NCBI GenBank assembly: GCA_017577485.1
Contig: PKRI01000011.1
Coordinates: 1-46,554 of the forward strand
From: Bacillota bacterium
GTDB lineage: Bacteria > Bacillota > Sulfobacillia > Thermaerobacterales > RSA17
Reading direction: 5' to 3'
Length of the DNA stretch: 46,554 bases
A program made the translations under genes and the position numbers. Positions 16,215 to 24,469 of this stretch are shown in pieces. The notes under the pieces were generated by a model. The model ran no database searches. It was given only the letters and a program-made list of their open reading frames with translations, and was not told the origin of the DNA. How positions within the stretch are numbered: the first letter of the stretch is position 1; the number at the start of each line of letters is the position of its first letter.

Positions 16215-17228
16215 TCAGTAGGCCACGGCGATGGGGCACTCGATCAGCGCCCTGGCGGCCTGCTCGATCATCTCGGCGCCCTTGGGCTCACGGGTGAACA
16301 TGGGCACGATGGCCTGCACCCGGCTGCCGAACTTGCGGGCGATCTCCTTCAGGTAGTGCTGCTGCATCTCCACGCGGTTGCGGAGGTACTCGCTGGTGCC
16401 CGGCCGGTCCAGCAGGTCCGCCGGGTAGACCTGGTTGACCACCAGGCCCGACATCTCCATGCCCAGCGACTGGAACATGGCCAGGGCGCGCTCGGTGTCC
16501 AGGATCGCCATCTTCTCGGGGATCAGGACCATGAAGAACGCGGTGCGGGTGCGGTTGGTGATCAGGTCCGTGAAGTTGGTGATCTGGTTGCGGATGTCCA
16601 GCAGTTCCTGGAGCACCGCGTCGTCGTGGCCCTTTTCGCCCTTCAGGGTGGCGGCGATGGCGTCGTATTCGGCCACCTTGGACCGGGCCTCGGTGATCTT
16701 CTCCACCCAGCGGGACAGGATGTCGGCCATGGCGATCATGCGCACGCCGTGGCCGAAGGGCGGCATGTCGAAGATGTAGAGGTCGTACTCCTTCCTGGCC
16801 ACCAGTTCGGCCATGGCGTCGTAGGTGGCCGACTCGTACATGGCCGGCTCGGCCGACGTGGAGTCGATGTATTCCTCAATCTCGCGCGGGACCTCGTCGA
16901 TCCCGTACATGTCCTTGATCTTTTGCTTGACCGACGCCTGGTACTCGGCCACGCGGCGGTCGGCGTCGATTTCGACCACGTACAGGTTGGGCAGAACCTC
17001 GACTTCGCCCTTGCCGAAGAAGTTCTGCTCCCAGATGTCCGACAGCGAAGCCTGGGGATCGGTGGAGAACAGCAACGTGCGCTTGCCCTGCACCTGGCTG
17101 GCGTACCAGGCCAGGGAAGAACTGGACGTGGTTTTGCCCAGCCCGCCTTTGCCGGCGAAGATGACGATCTCCACCTCGGGATGCTGGTCAAAGTACGCTC
17201 CCAGGCCGGAGGGGCGGAGTTCGGGCAT
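16215..17228 (-). CDS. ArsA/Get3-like ATPase 1
   Basis: 337 aa, half the length of plasmid ArsA, so a single ATPase domain. Walker A AGKGGLGKTT (residues 25-34; signature K27), switch I FSTDPQASLSDIW with the catalytic Asp at 57, and switch II DMPPFGHGVRM (154-164) are all intact. Get3/ArsA relatives dimerise and couple ATP to membrane-protein targeting or metalloid efflux. No CxC dimer motif or arsenite-binding Cys set is present and no ArsB is nearby, so arsenite extrusion is unlikely. ATG 17228 with GGAGGTGG ahead. Same operon as ATPase 2 and the small protein 17259-17591. Confidence 0.88.
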   Translation of the reverse strand: MPELRPSGLGAYFDQHPEVEIVIFAGKGGLGKTTSSSSLAWYASQVQGKRTLLFSTDPQASLSDIWEQNFFGKGEVEVLPNLYVVEIDADRRVAEYQASVKQKIKDMYGIDEVPREIEEYIDSTSAEPAMYESATYDAMAELVARKEYDLYIFDMPPFGHGVRMIAMADILSRWVEKITEARSKVAEYDAIAATLKGEKGHDDAVLQELLDIRNQITNFTDLITNRTRTAFFMVLIPEKMAILDTERALAMFQSLGMEMSGLVVNQVYPADLLDRPGTSEYLRNRVEMQQHYLKEIARKFGSRVQAIVPMFTREPKGAEMIEQAARALIECPIAVAY

Positions 17229-17258
17229 GGTCCACCTCCACGCTTTCCGCAGGGATGG

Positions 17259-17591
17259 TCAGTAGATGGCGTCGGTGAAGTCCCGCTCGCGGAAGACCCT
17301 GCGCTTCCACGACTCGATGTTGGGCACGGCGTAGGGCAGGATCCGCAGCGAGTAGTACGGCGGGAGCACCGGAATGCCCAGCATGTCCCCCAGGGTGATG
17401 AACATGAACAGGTGCTCCAGGTGCATGCGCGTCCGCAGGGCCGCCGTCACGTTGCCGTGGGACGCCATGCCGTAGAGCACGCCCTTGAGGACGGTCCCGA
17501 CACCCGCGCCGCCCTGGGTTCCCCGCGGCGATGTGGTACCGGCCTGCTGCTGCTCCTGAGCGTCCTTGTCTTTACGCCTGCGCCAGAACAA
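17259..17591 (-). CDS. Small protein of the ArsA cluster, paralogue of 12244-12669
   Basis: 110 aa. A charged N-terminus (MFWRRRKDKDAQEQQQ) precedes a conserved core, HLFMFITLGDMLGIPVLPPY then YSLRILPYAVPNIESWKRRV, shared with the His-rich protein at 12244-12669 but without the His tract. It may associate peripherally with the membrane. It starts with TTG at 17591 after an AAGGGGG stretch and ends 30 nt before ATPase 1, making it the first gene of the leftward five-gene run. A client or partner of the ATPase pair is plausible from context only. Confidence 0.65.
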   Translation of the reverse strand: MFWRRRKDKDAQEQQQAGTTSPRGTQGGAGVGTVLKGVLYGMASHGNVTAALRTRMHLEHLFMFITLGDMLGIPVLPPYYSLRILPYAVPNIESWKRRVFRERDFTDAIY

Positions 17592-17615
17592 GCGGCTACC
17601 CCCTTCAGCGGAACG

Positions 17616-17654
17616 GGTCGGGGCAGGGGCCCCTGGACAGCCCCTGCCCCGACC
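17616..17654. other. Perfect 15-bp hairpin between cstA and the ArsA-like operon
   Basis: Arms 17616-17630 and 17640-17654 are fully complementary (first arm GGTCGGGGCAGGGGC) with a 9-nt loop. There is no U tract on either side. It lies in the 74-nt gap after the cstA stop and before the small ArsA-cluster gene on the same strand, so it could attenuate or process a cstA-arsA transcript or act as a non-canonical terminator. Confidence 0.7.
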
Positions 17655-17665
17655 GGGTCGTTGGT

Positions 17666-19402
17666 TCAGTCACCGGATCCCGCCGCCGGCTGCGGCTGGG
17701 TGAGACCGCCCGACAGGGCATCCCGGTACGCCCGGTACGTGCGGACGGCCATCTGGATGCCCAGGGCGAACAGCGCCGCACCCACCAGCACGAACACCCA
17801 GTCGAGGATCAGCGCCGCGGCGGGGTAGTTGCCCAGCGGCGGGTTGACGAAGGTGACGTCGGGATTGGTGGCCGCCCAGGCGAACTTGGCGGTCTGCCAG
17901 GCCAGGGCCGCCAGGGTCGTGATGATCATGAACATGGCCGGGATGAACGTGTACTTGCTGGGCGCCTGGGTACGGGCCAGGTGGATGGTGATCAGCATCA
18001 GGGCCAGGCCCGCCAGCAGCTGGTTGGAACCGCCGAAGTAGAGCCAGAGGTTGTTCCAGGAACCGCTGATGGCGAACAGCAGCGGGATGGCCAGGCCGAT
18101 GATGGTGGCCACGTGCTTCTGGGCCAGGATCGACTGGCCGAAGACCTCCGCCGACACCAGGCGCCAGAAGCGGGTGACCAGGGCCTGCACCGTGATGGCG
18201 AACAGCACCAGCACGGTGGAGAAGAACACCGTGGCGAACAGTTCGCCCAGCACGTTGCCCAGGAAAGCCTGGGTCAGCACCTGGGCGCCCGCCACCCAGG
18301 AGCCGATGTTGTTGGTGATCTCGGAGCGCGGCAGGACCATGTAGCAGGCCAGCGAGGCCAGACCCAGCAGGCCCTCGCTCAGCATGGCGCCGGCGCCGAT
18401 GGGGTGGGCGTCGGTTTCGACGTCAAGCTGCTTGGACGTGGTCGACGACCCCACCAGGCTGTGCCAGCCCGAGATGGCGCCGCAGGCGATGGCGACGAAC
18501 AGGATGGGCCAGATGGGTCCCGCACCCTCGAATCCGCCGGGATACCAGTGGATCCAGGCGGGCTGCTGCAGGGTGACGCCGGTGGCCGGGCTGATCAGGG
18601 CGCCGATCAGGATCAGGATCACCGCGCCGAAGGTCGGGAAGAAGGCGATGAAGTTGATGGGCTGGATGAAGGTGGGCAGCGGCAGCACCGACGCCAGGTA
18701 GAGGAAGATGCAGGTCACCACGCCCCAGAAGAGCAGGTTCCACTCGCCGTTGGCGCCGATGGACACCTGCCAGCGCAGCGGCTCCAGGGTGCCCAGCCAG
18801 AAGGCCACGAACATGCCGACCAGCGCGAAGATGGTGACGGCGACGATGTTCATGCGCATCTTGTAGATCATCTGGCCCGCCACGATGCCCACCAGCGAGA
18901 TGACCAGGGTGGCGACGAACGACCCCGGGAAGATGTTGAAGAAAAGCGAGACCAGGTAGATGAACGTGGCGGAGATGATCAGCAGGTAGAAGAGGATGAA
19001 TCCGAGGAGCGTGTTGCGTCCCGCGTTGCCCGTGAATTCGTAGGAGATGGGGCCGAAGGACCTGCCCTGGTTGCGGACGGAAACCATGATGGAGCTGTAG
19101 TCCTGCACCCAGCCGATGAAGAAGTTGCCGAGGATCAACCAGGCCAGGGCGGGCGCCCAGCCGTAGTTGATGGCGATGAAGGGGCCCAGCACGGGTCCGA
19201 GCGCGGCGACGCTCTTGAACTGGTACCCCCACAGCACATACCGGCTTACCGGGAAGAACTCCACGCCGTCGGTATACATGTGGGCTGGCGTGGTACGGTT
19301 CGGGTCCGGTCGCCAGATGGTGCGGTCGAACCACTTGCCGTAACCCCAGTACGCCACGGCGTAGGCGACCAGGGCCAGCACCACAAACCAGAACGGCGAC
19401 AT
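17666..19402 (-). CDS. cstA: Carbon starvation protein CstA family transporter
   Basis: 578 aa, around 16 hydrophobic segments. The N-terminal signature is clear: PAHMYTDGVEFFPVSRYVLW, then GPVLGPFIAINYGWAPALAW and WVQDYSSIMVSVRNQGRSFG. CstA/BtsT proteins import peptides or pyruvate across the cytoplasmic membrane, typically under carbon limitation. ATG 19402 with GGGAGGGG about 7 nt ahead. The 180-nt gap upstream separates it from the amino-acid importer operon, so it probably has its own promoter. It precedes the ArsA-like cluster on the same strand. Confidence 0.93.
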   Translation of the reverse strand: MSPFWFVVLALVAYAVAYWGYGKWFDRTIWRPDPNRTTPAHMYTDGVEFFPVSRYVLWGYQFKSVAALGPVLGPFIAINYGWAPALAWLILGNFFIGWVQDYSSIMVSVRNQGRSFGPISYEFTGNAGRNTLLGFILFYLLIISATFIYLVSLFFNIFPGSFVATLVISLVGIVAGQMIYKMRMNIVAVTIFALVGMFVAFWLGTLEPLRWQVSIGANGEWNLLFWGVVTCIFLYLASVLPLPTFIQPINFIAFFPTFGAVILILIGALISPATGVTLQQPAWIHWYPGGFEGAGPIWPILFVAIACGAISGWHSLVGSSTTSKQLDVETDAHPIGAGAMLSEGLLGLASLACYMVLPRSEITNNIGSWVAGAQVLTQAFLGNVLGELFATVFFSTVLVLFAITVQALVTRFWRLVSAEVFGQSILAQKHVATIIGLAIPLLFAISGSWNNLWLYFGGSNQLLAGLALMLITIHLARTQAPSKYTFIPAMFMIITTLAALAWQTAKFAWAATNPDVTFVNPPLGNYPAAALILDWVFVLVGAALFALGIQMAVRTYRAYRDALSGGLTQPQPAAGSGD

Positions 19403-19582
19403 ACCATTCCCCTCCCGTGGAATTGCGGCATGCTGCCAGTATCAGCTTGACCTCGCCGTTGAGACGCTCTTGTCGAATTTCGCCGGCGCATTCCCTCCTT
19501 TCGCTCGAAACATCTCGGCCTCCCCCTTTCCTTTACGCAATACGCTGGAACTTTCCTGCTATGTCCAGGGGGGCGGGGTGGG

Positions 19583-20374
19583 TCACAGGATCTGAGCCAG
19601 GAAGCGCCGCGTCCGCTCGTGCTGCGGGTGGTTGAAGAACTGGTCGGGCGGGCCTTCCTCGACGATGACTCCCTCGTCGAACAGCAACACGCGGTCCGCC
19701 ACCTGCCGGGCAAAGCCGATCTCGTGGGTGACCACCAGCATGGTCATGCCCGTTTGTGCCAGTTCCACCATGACCTCCAGCACTTCTTTGATCATTTCAG
19801 GGTCCAGGGCCGAAGTGGGCTCGTCGAAGAGCATGATCCTGGGCTCCATGGCCAGGGCCCGGGCGATGGCCACCCGCTGCTGCTGGCCGCCCGACAGCTG
19901 TCCGGGGTACTTATGCGCCTGCTCGGGGATGCCGACCCGTTCCAACAGCTGCATGGCCAGTTCCTCCGCTTCCCGGCGCGGCCGCTTCCGCACCCAGATG
20001 GGCGCGAGGGTGATGTTGTCCAGCACCGTGAGGTGGGGGAAGAGGTTGAACTGCTGGAATACCATGCCGACCTCGCTGCGGACCCGCTCGATGTTGTGCA
20101 GGTCGCTGGTCAACTCGATGCCGTCGACGACGATGCGCCCGCGCTGGTACGGTTCCAGGGCGTTGAGGGTGCGGATGAAGGTGGACTTGCCCGAGCCCGA
20201 GGGGCCCACGATGACCACCTTCTCGCCGCGCCGCACCGTCAGGGTGACGCCGCGCAGCACGTGGAACGAGCCGAACCACTTGTGGACGTCCTCGCAGACG
20301 ATGATCGGATCGTTGACGCCGCAGCCCGCCGGACCTCCGGCCGGGTCCCGGGCGGCCTGCCGTTCTCCCGTCAC
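19583..20374 (-). CDS. aapP: Polar amino acid ABC transporter, ATP-binding protein (GlnQ/AapP type)
   Basis: 263 aa. All ABC ATPase motifs are intact: Walker A VGPSGSGKST, Q-loop VFQQFNLFPHLTV, signature LSGGQQQRVAIARALAMEP, Walker B IMLFDEPTSALDPE, and the H-loop VTHEIGFARQVADRV. The pattern is that of the polar amino-acid family (HisP/GlnQ). It drives import with the two permeases upstream. GTG 20374 with GGGGGAG about 7 nt ahead. The gap to the preceding permease is 115 nt. Last gene of the aapJ-Q-M-P order, which matches rhizobial and other general L-amino-acid importers. Confidence 0.93.
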   Translation of the reverse strand: MTGERQAARDPAGGPAGCGVNDPIIVCEDVHKWFGSFHVLRGVTLTVRRGEKVVIVGPSGSGKSTFIRTLNALEPYQRGRIVVDGIELTSDLHNIERVRSEVGMVFQQFNLFPHLTVLDNITLAPIWVRKRPRREAEELAMQLLERVGIPEQAHKYPGQLSGGQQQRVAIARALAMEPRIMLFDEPTSALDPEMIKEVLEVMVELAQTGMTMLVVTHEIGFARQVADRVLLFDEGVIVEEGPPDQFFNHPQHERTRRFLAQIL

Positions 20375-20489
20375 GGTAGGCTCCCCCTTTCGTGCCCATG
20401 ATGTGCCCCCGGGCCGTGGAGGCCCCTGACCCCTCCCGCCCGGCGGTGTCCTTCATGTCCGGCGGCGCCCCGCACGCCGGGCCGGCGGC

Positions 20490-21608
20490 TCAGCGCCGCC
20501 CCAGGCCCAGCCTTTGCTCCACCCGCCGGCCGGCCCGGGACATGCCGTAGCAGAACAGCCAGTACACCAGCCCCGCGAAGGCATACATCTCGGCGTAGCG
20601 GCCCAGGTAATCGGGGTTGGCCAGCACGCTGTTGGCGATGCCCAGCAGTTCCTGAAGTCCCACGATGGTGACCAGCGATGTGTCCTTGAAGAGGCTGATG
20701 AACTGCCCCACCAGCGACGGGACCACCGCCCGCAGGGCCTGGGGCAGGACGATGAGGAATGTGGTCTGGGCGCCGTTCAAGCCCAGGGCGGCGGCTGCCT
20801 CGATCTGGCCCTGCGGCACCGACTGGAGCCCGCCGCGGACGTTCTCGGCCACGTAGGCGGCGCTGAAGACCACCAGCCCCGCCATGGCCCGCAGCACCCG
20901 GTCCGGCCGGAGACCCTCGGGCAGGAACAGGGTCAGCATGATCTGGGTCGAGAACAGCACCGTCACCAGGGGTACCCCACGGACCACCTCGATGCAGGCG
21001 GTGCTCACCGCCCGGACCACCGGCAGCGTGCTCTGCCGCCCCAGCGCCAGGGCGACCCCAAAGGGAAAGGACACGACGATGCCCACCGCCGCCAGCATCA
21101 GGGTCAACAGCAGGCCGCCCCAGCGGTCGGTGCGCACCACGTCCAGGACGGCGCCGTCGCCGTGGACCAGCCAGAGGACCGCCAGGGGGGCCAGCAGCCA
21201 GGCCAGCGCCGGCGCCCGCCGCATCAGGACGCCGCTTCTGCCGCCACCGGCGGCGGCCGCCGTCAACCCGGCCAGCGCCGCCGTCACCAGCACCGCCAGT
21301 CCCACCCGCCACAACTGGTCCCGGGGGTAAGGCCCCACCAGCAGCAGGGTCAGATTGTTGGTCACCACCCGCCAGTCGGCCGCGGTCAAGGCCCACCGCC
21401 CCACGCGGGAGGCGGCCCCGCAAACGGCCGCCAGACCCACCACGGTCAGCAGGGCGTTGTACCAGGTGCTGAAGAGGTTGCGGTGCAGCCACCGCCAGGC
21501 TTCCCCGGCAGCCCCCGCCCGCGGACGGGCCGTCGCCGCGTCCGGCCGTTCCTGGGCCGCTGCGGGCCGGGCTGCCGCCGGGGTGGACGGTCCGCGCCGC
21601 CGCGTCAT
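20490..21608 (-). CDS. aapM: Amino acid ABC transporter permease (AapM type)
   Basis: 372 aa. A polar N-terminus (about 35 residues) and several early helices precede the conserved permease core: LALGRQSTLPVVRAVSTACI, EVVRGVPLVTVLF, and the EAA-type loop EAAAALGLNGAQTTFLIVLP. The EAA loop docks the ATPase. ATG 21608 overlaps the TGA of the upstream permease (ATGA), so the two permeases are coupled and likely form a heterodimeric channel. Longer than simple HisM-type permeases, as expected for the Aap subfamily. Confidence 0.92.
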   Translation of the reverse strand: MTRRRGPSTPAAARPAAAQERPDAATARPRAGAAGEAWRWLHRNLFSTWYNALLTVVGLAAVCGAASRVGRWALTAADWRVVTNNLTLLLVGPYPRDQLWRVGLAVLVTAALAGLTAAAAGGGRSGVLMRRAPALAWLLAPLAVLWLVHGDGAVLDVVRTDRWGGLLLTLMLAAVGIVVSFPFGVALALGRQSTLPVVRAVSTACIEVVRGVPLVTVLFSTQIMLTLFLPEGLRPDRVLRAMAGLVVFSAAYVAENVRGGLQSVPQGQIEAAAALGLNGAQTTFLIVLPQALRAVVPSLVGQFISLFKDTSLVTIVGLQELLGIANSVLANPDYLGRYAEMYAFAGLVYWLFCYGMSRAGRRVEQRLGLGRR

Positions 21609-22906
21609 CGCTCCACCAACTGGACCGAGCGGTTGTAGAGGTTCATCAGCAGCGAGGTGAGCAGGCTGAAGGCCAGGTAGGTGGCCATGACGATGGCCAC
21701 GGTCTCGAACGTGCGGCCGGTCTGGTTGAAGACCGTGCGGGCCACGAAAAAGGCGTCTTCAAAACCGACGGCCACCGCCAGGCTGCTGTTCTTGATCACG
21801 TTCAGGTACTGGTTGGTCAGCGGCGGCACGATGACCCGCAGGGCCTGGGGCAGGATCACCAGGCGCATGATCAGCGACGGCCGCAGGCCCAGGGCTGCCG
21901 CCGCCTCGGTCTGTCCCCTGGGGACCGACTGGATGCCGCCCCGGACCACCTCGGCGATGAAGGCGCCGGTGTAAAAGGCCAGCCCGGCCGTCAGGGCGCT
22001 GAACTGCACGGTGAGGCTCGCGCCGCCCCGGAAGTTGAAGCCGGCCAGGGTGGGGACGCTGACGGTGAACGGCGGCGCCGGCGCCAGCGTCCAGCCTGCC
22101 GCCAGACCCGCAGCCAGCACGGCGGCGGCCGCCAGGCCGGGGTAGGTGCGGCGTCCGGTTTCCAGCCGCACCCGCAGCAGGCGGCGGTACGCGATGACGG
22201 CCCCCGCCAGGCCCGCGAGTCCCCCGGCGGCCCAGGCGGCGAAGCCGGCGGCCGGTGCCGGCCAGGGCAGGAAGACGCCCCGGTTGCTGAAGTAGATGCC
22301 CGCTCCCAGGTGGATGGCCTGGCCGGGGGGCGGCAGCCGCCCGAAGACGGCGAAGGCCCAGACGAAGAGTTGGAGCAGCAGGGGTGTGTTCCGCACCATC
22401 TCCACGTAGGCGCCGGTGATCTGCCGGACCAGCCAGTTGCTGGACAGCCGTCCCACGCCCGCCGCCACGCCCAGAACGGTGGCCAGCAGGATGCCCAGTC
22501 CCGACACCCGCAGCGTGTTGATGACCCCGGCGGCGAAGGCGCGGGCATAGGTGTCCGACGGCCGGTAGGGTATGGGCGGCTCGCCCATGGCGAACCCGGC
22601 CTCCAGCGCCAGGAAGTCGAAGCCCACGGGCACGCCCAGTTGCCGCAGGTTACGGGACAGGTTGGCGTAGAGCAGGGCGCCGGCCGCCACCAGGGCCGCC
22701 GCGAAGGCGACCTGGCCGGCCGCCCGCAGGACCCGCACGTCCCGCCAGACGGGGATCCGCTGCCTGGGCCTCGCCGGCGGATGCCGCGGGTCCTCCGGGC
22801 GGTTCCCGTCCTCCGGGCGGTGCGGGGTCGCGGGGTGGCGCGGGCCCTCCGGGCGGTGCGGGGTCGCGGGGTGGCGCGGGCCCGGGCCGGCGGGCGTGTC
22901 CGTCAT
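21605..22906 (-). CDS. aapQ: Amino acid ABC transporter permease (AapQ type)
   Basis: 433 aa. ATG 22906 starts MTDTPAGPGPRHP; GGGAGG lies about 12 nt upstream. The N-terminal 50 residues contain a duplicated 12-residue unit (GPRHPATPHRPE twice) from a 36-bp tandem repeat. Eight or more helices follow, with YVEMVRNTPLLLQLFVWAFA, the partner loop EAAAALGLRPSLIMRLVILP and a C-terminal helix. It pairs with AapM to form the membrane channel. Confidence 0.9.
   Translation of the reverse strand: MTDTPAGPGPRHPATPHRPEGPRHPATPHRPEDGNRPEDPRHPPARPRQRIPVWRDVRVLRAAGQVAFAAALVAAGALLYANLSRNLRQLGVPVGFDFLALEAGFAMGEPPIPYRPSDTYARAFAAGVINTLRVSGLGILLATVLGVAAGVGRLSSNWLVRQITGAYVEMVRNTPLLLQLFVWAFAVFGRLPPPGQAIHLGAGIYFSNRGVFLPWPAPAAGFAAWAAGGLAGLAGAVIAYRRLLRVRLETGRRTYPGLAAAAVLAAGLAAGWTLAPAPPFTVSVPTLAGFNFRGGASLTVQFSALTAGLAFYTGAFIAEVVRGGIQSVPRGQTEAAAALGLRPSLIMRLVILPQALRVIVPPLTNQYLNVIKNSSLAVAVGFEDAFFVARTVFNQTGRTFETVAIVMATYLAFSLLTSLLMNLYNRSVQLVER
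22810..22881. repeat. 36-bp tandem duplication inside aapQ
   Basis: Two exact or near-exact adjacent copies of a 36-bp unit (22810-22845 and 22846-22881; each contains CTCCGGGCGG, at 22811 and 22847). It encodes the repeated GPRHPATPHRPE in the cytoplasmic N-terminus of the permease. Slippage at this GC-rich tract would change the protein by multiples of 12 residues without a frameshift. Confidence 0.75.
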
Positions 22907-23077
22907 CTCGAGGCTGCAACCTCCCTGCGGCGGCCGCCCCGTCGGCAAGGCCGCCGGCGGCGTCAAGCCCTGTGGGGCAACCACTGGGCGGCCGTCCCGA
23001 GGCGGGCCGGGGCGGCCCCGCGCGCCGGCATGAAGCCGGGCTGGGGACCACCCCGTGTCCCGCCGGCCGGGTCCTGG

Positions 23078-24286
23078 TTACCGGAAAGGCATCGCGTAGA
23101 GCAGTCCGCCCCGGGTCCACAGGTTGTTGAGGCCCCGTGGGATATTGAGGGGCGTGCCCGGGCCCAGGTTGCGGTCGTAGATCTCGCCGTAGTTGCCGAC
23201 GTGGCGGATGATGCGCTGGGTGAAGTCGTTGCTCAGGCCCATGCCCTCGCCGAAGTTGCCCTCCAGGCCCAGGAACCGGCGGATGTCGGGGTTGCCGGTG
23301 TCGGGGTCGGCGTTGTCGGCCAGGACCTGGTCCAGGTTGCCGGAGGTGATGCCGAATTCCTCGGCCTGGATGGTGGCGTACACGACCCACTTGACCACGT
23401 CGAACCAGGCCGAGTCGCCGTTGCGGACGGCCGGCCCCAGCGGCTCCTTGGACATGGTGGCTTCCAGGATCACGTGGTCGTCCGGATTGGCCATCACGGC
23501 GCGGCGCGACGCCAGCTGCGACTTGTCGCTGGTCACGGCGTCGCACTGGCCCTGCTCGTAGGCGGTGTACACGGCGTCCACCTGCTCCAGGGTGCGCGGC
23601 GTGAAGTCCACGCCCAGGGCCCGGAAGGTGTCGGCCAGGTTCAGTTCGGTGGTGGTCCCGCCGGTGACGCAGATGGTGGCGCCGGCCAGGTCCTCCAGGT
23701 TGCGGACGCCCGAGTCCACGCGGACCATCATGCCCTGGCCGTCGTAGAAGGTGGTGGGTGCGAACTCGGCGCCGACGGAGGTGTCGCGGCTGATGGTCCA
23801 GGTGGTGTTGCGGATGAGGACGTCGATCTCGCCGGTCTGAAGCGCGGCGAACCGCTCCTCGGCGGTCAGCGATCGCCATTCCACGGCCTCCGGGTCGTCG
23901 AACAGGGCTGCGGCGATGGCCCGGCAGAAGTCGGCGTCGAAGCCGGACATGGTGCCGTCTTCCTCCAGGAAACTGAAGCCGGGCAGCGCGCCGTTGACGC
24001 CGCAGATCAGGCGGCCCCGCCGCAGCACGGCCTGCAGGGTGCTCTGGGCCTGGCCGGGGGTCTGGCCGGGGGTCTGGCCCATGCCGGTCCCCTGGCCCTG
24101 ACTGCCGCCCGGAGCCTGGCCGGGGGTGTCGCCCGTCCCGGCCCCACCGCCGTCACCGCCGCCGTCACCGGAGCCGGCCCCGTACTCGCCGCCCGACGGC
24201 GCGGGTTCCTGGCTGCCGGTCGAACAGGCGGCCAGGACCAGCGCCGCCCCCAGCGCCAGGACGATCCACAGGGATGGCCTGCGCAC
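23078..24286 (-). CDS. aapJ: Amino acid ABC transporter substrate-binding lipoprotein (AapJ type)
   Basis: 402 aa. Lipoprotein signal peptide with lipobox LVLAACS (Cys about residue 21), then a roughly 55-residue Gly/Gln/Pro/Asp-rich linker. The AapJ binding domain follows (LICGVNGALPGFSFLEEDG, MSGFDADFCRAIAAALFDDP, DVLIRNTTWTISRDTSVGAE). It captures L-amino acids outside the membrane and delivers them to AapQM. GTG 24286 with AGGGGG about 8 nt ahead. First gene of the leftward importer operon; it diverges from the nuclease-like gene at 24470. Confidence 0.93.
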   Translation of the reverse strand: MRRPSLWIVLALGAALVLAACSTGSQEPAPSGGEYGAGSGDGGGDGGGAGTGDTPGQAPGGSQGQGTGMGQTPGQTPGQAQSTLQAVLRRGRLICGVNGALPGFSFLEEDGTMSGFDADFCRAIAAALFDDPEAVEWRSLTAEERFAALQTGEIDVLIRNTTWTISRDTSVGAEFAPTTFYDGQGMMVRVDSGVRNLEDLAGATICVTGGTTTELNLADTFRALGVDFTPRTLEQVDAVYTAYEQGQCDAVTSDKSQLASRRAVMANPDDHVILEATMSKEPLGPAVRNGDSAWFDVVKWVVYATIQAEEFGITSGNLDQVLADNADPDTGNPDIRRFLGLEGNFGEGMGLSNDFTQRIIRHVGNYGEIYDRNLGPGTPLNIPRGLNNLWTRGGLLYAMPFR

Positions 24287-24421
24287 GGAAGTTTCCCCCT
24301 CTCGGATGGGTACAAGCTCGGCCGATCCCGTCCGGACATGTATCTATGAGGAAGACTGGACGGGCATGCCTGGGATGCCCCGACGGCCTCGGGCGGTGCC
24401 CGGCCGGGGCGGGAGGGGAAG

Positions 24422-24441
24422 ATGGAAATCCATGGAAATCC
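24422..24441. repeat. Tandem 10-bp direct repeat upstream of 24470 gene
   Basis: ATGGAAATCC occurs twice head to tail, 28-48 nt upstream of the GTG start and next to the divergent aapJ promoter region. A 10-bp period places both copies on one face of the helix, as for an operator. Confidence 0.5.
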
Positions 24442-24469
24442 TCTCCCATCACGGGGAGGTGTTTGTGCC

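Noticed and set aside
16215..17228. ATPase 1 as an arsenite pump ATPase
   Set aside because: Single domain, no metalloid-binding Cys triad, and no ArsB, ArsR or ArsD in the window.
17531..19450. 639-codon open frame antisense to cstA
   Set aside because: Composition is His/Gln/Gly/Arg/Asp-rich, typical of the antisense frame of GC-rich genes; cstA on the other strand is unmistakable.
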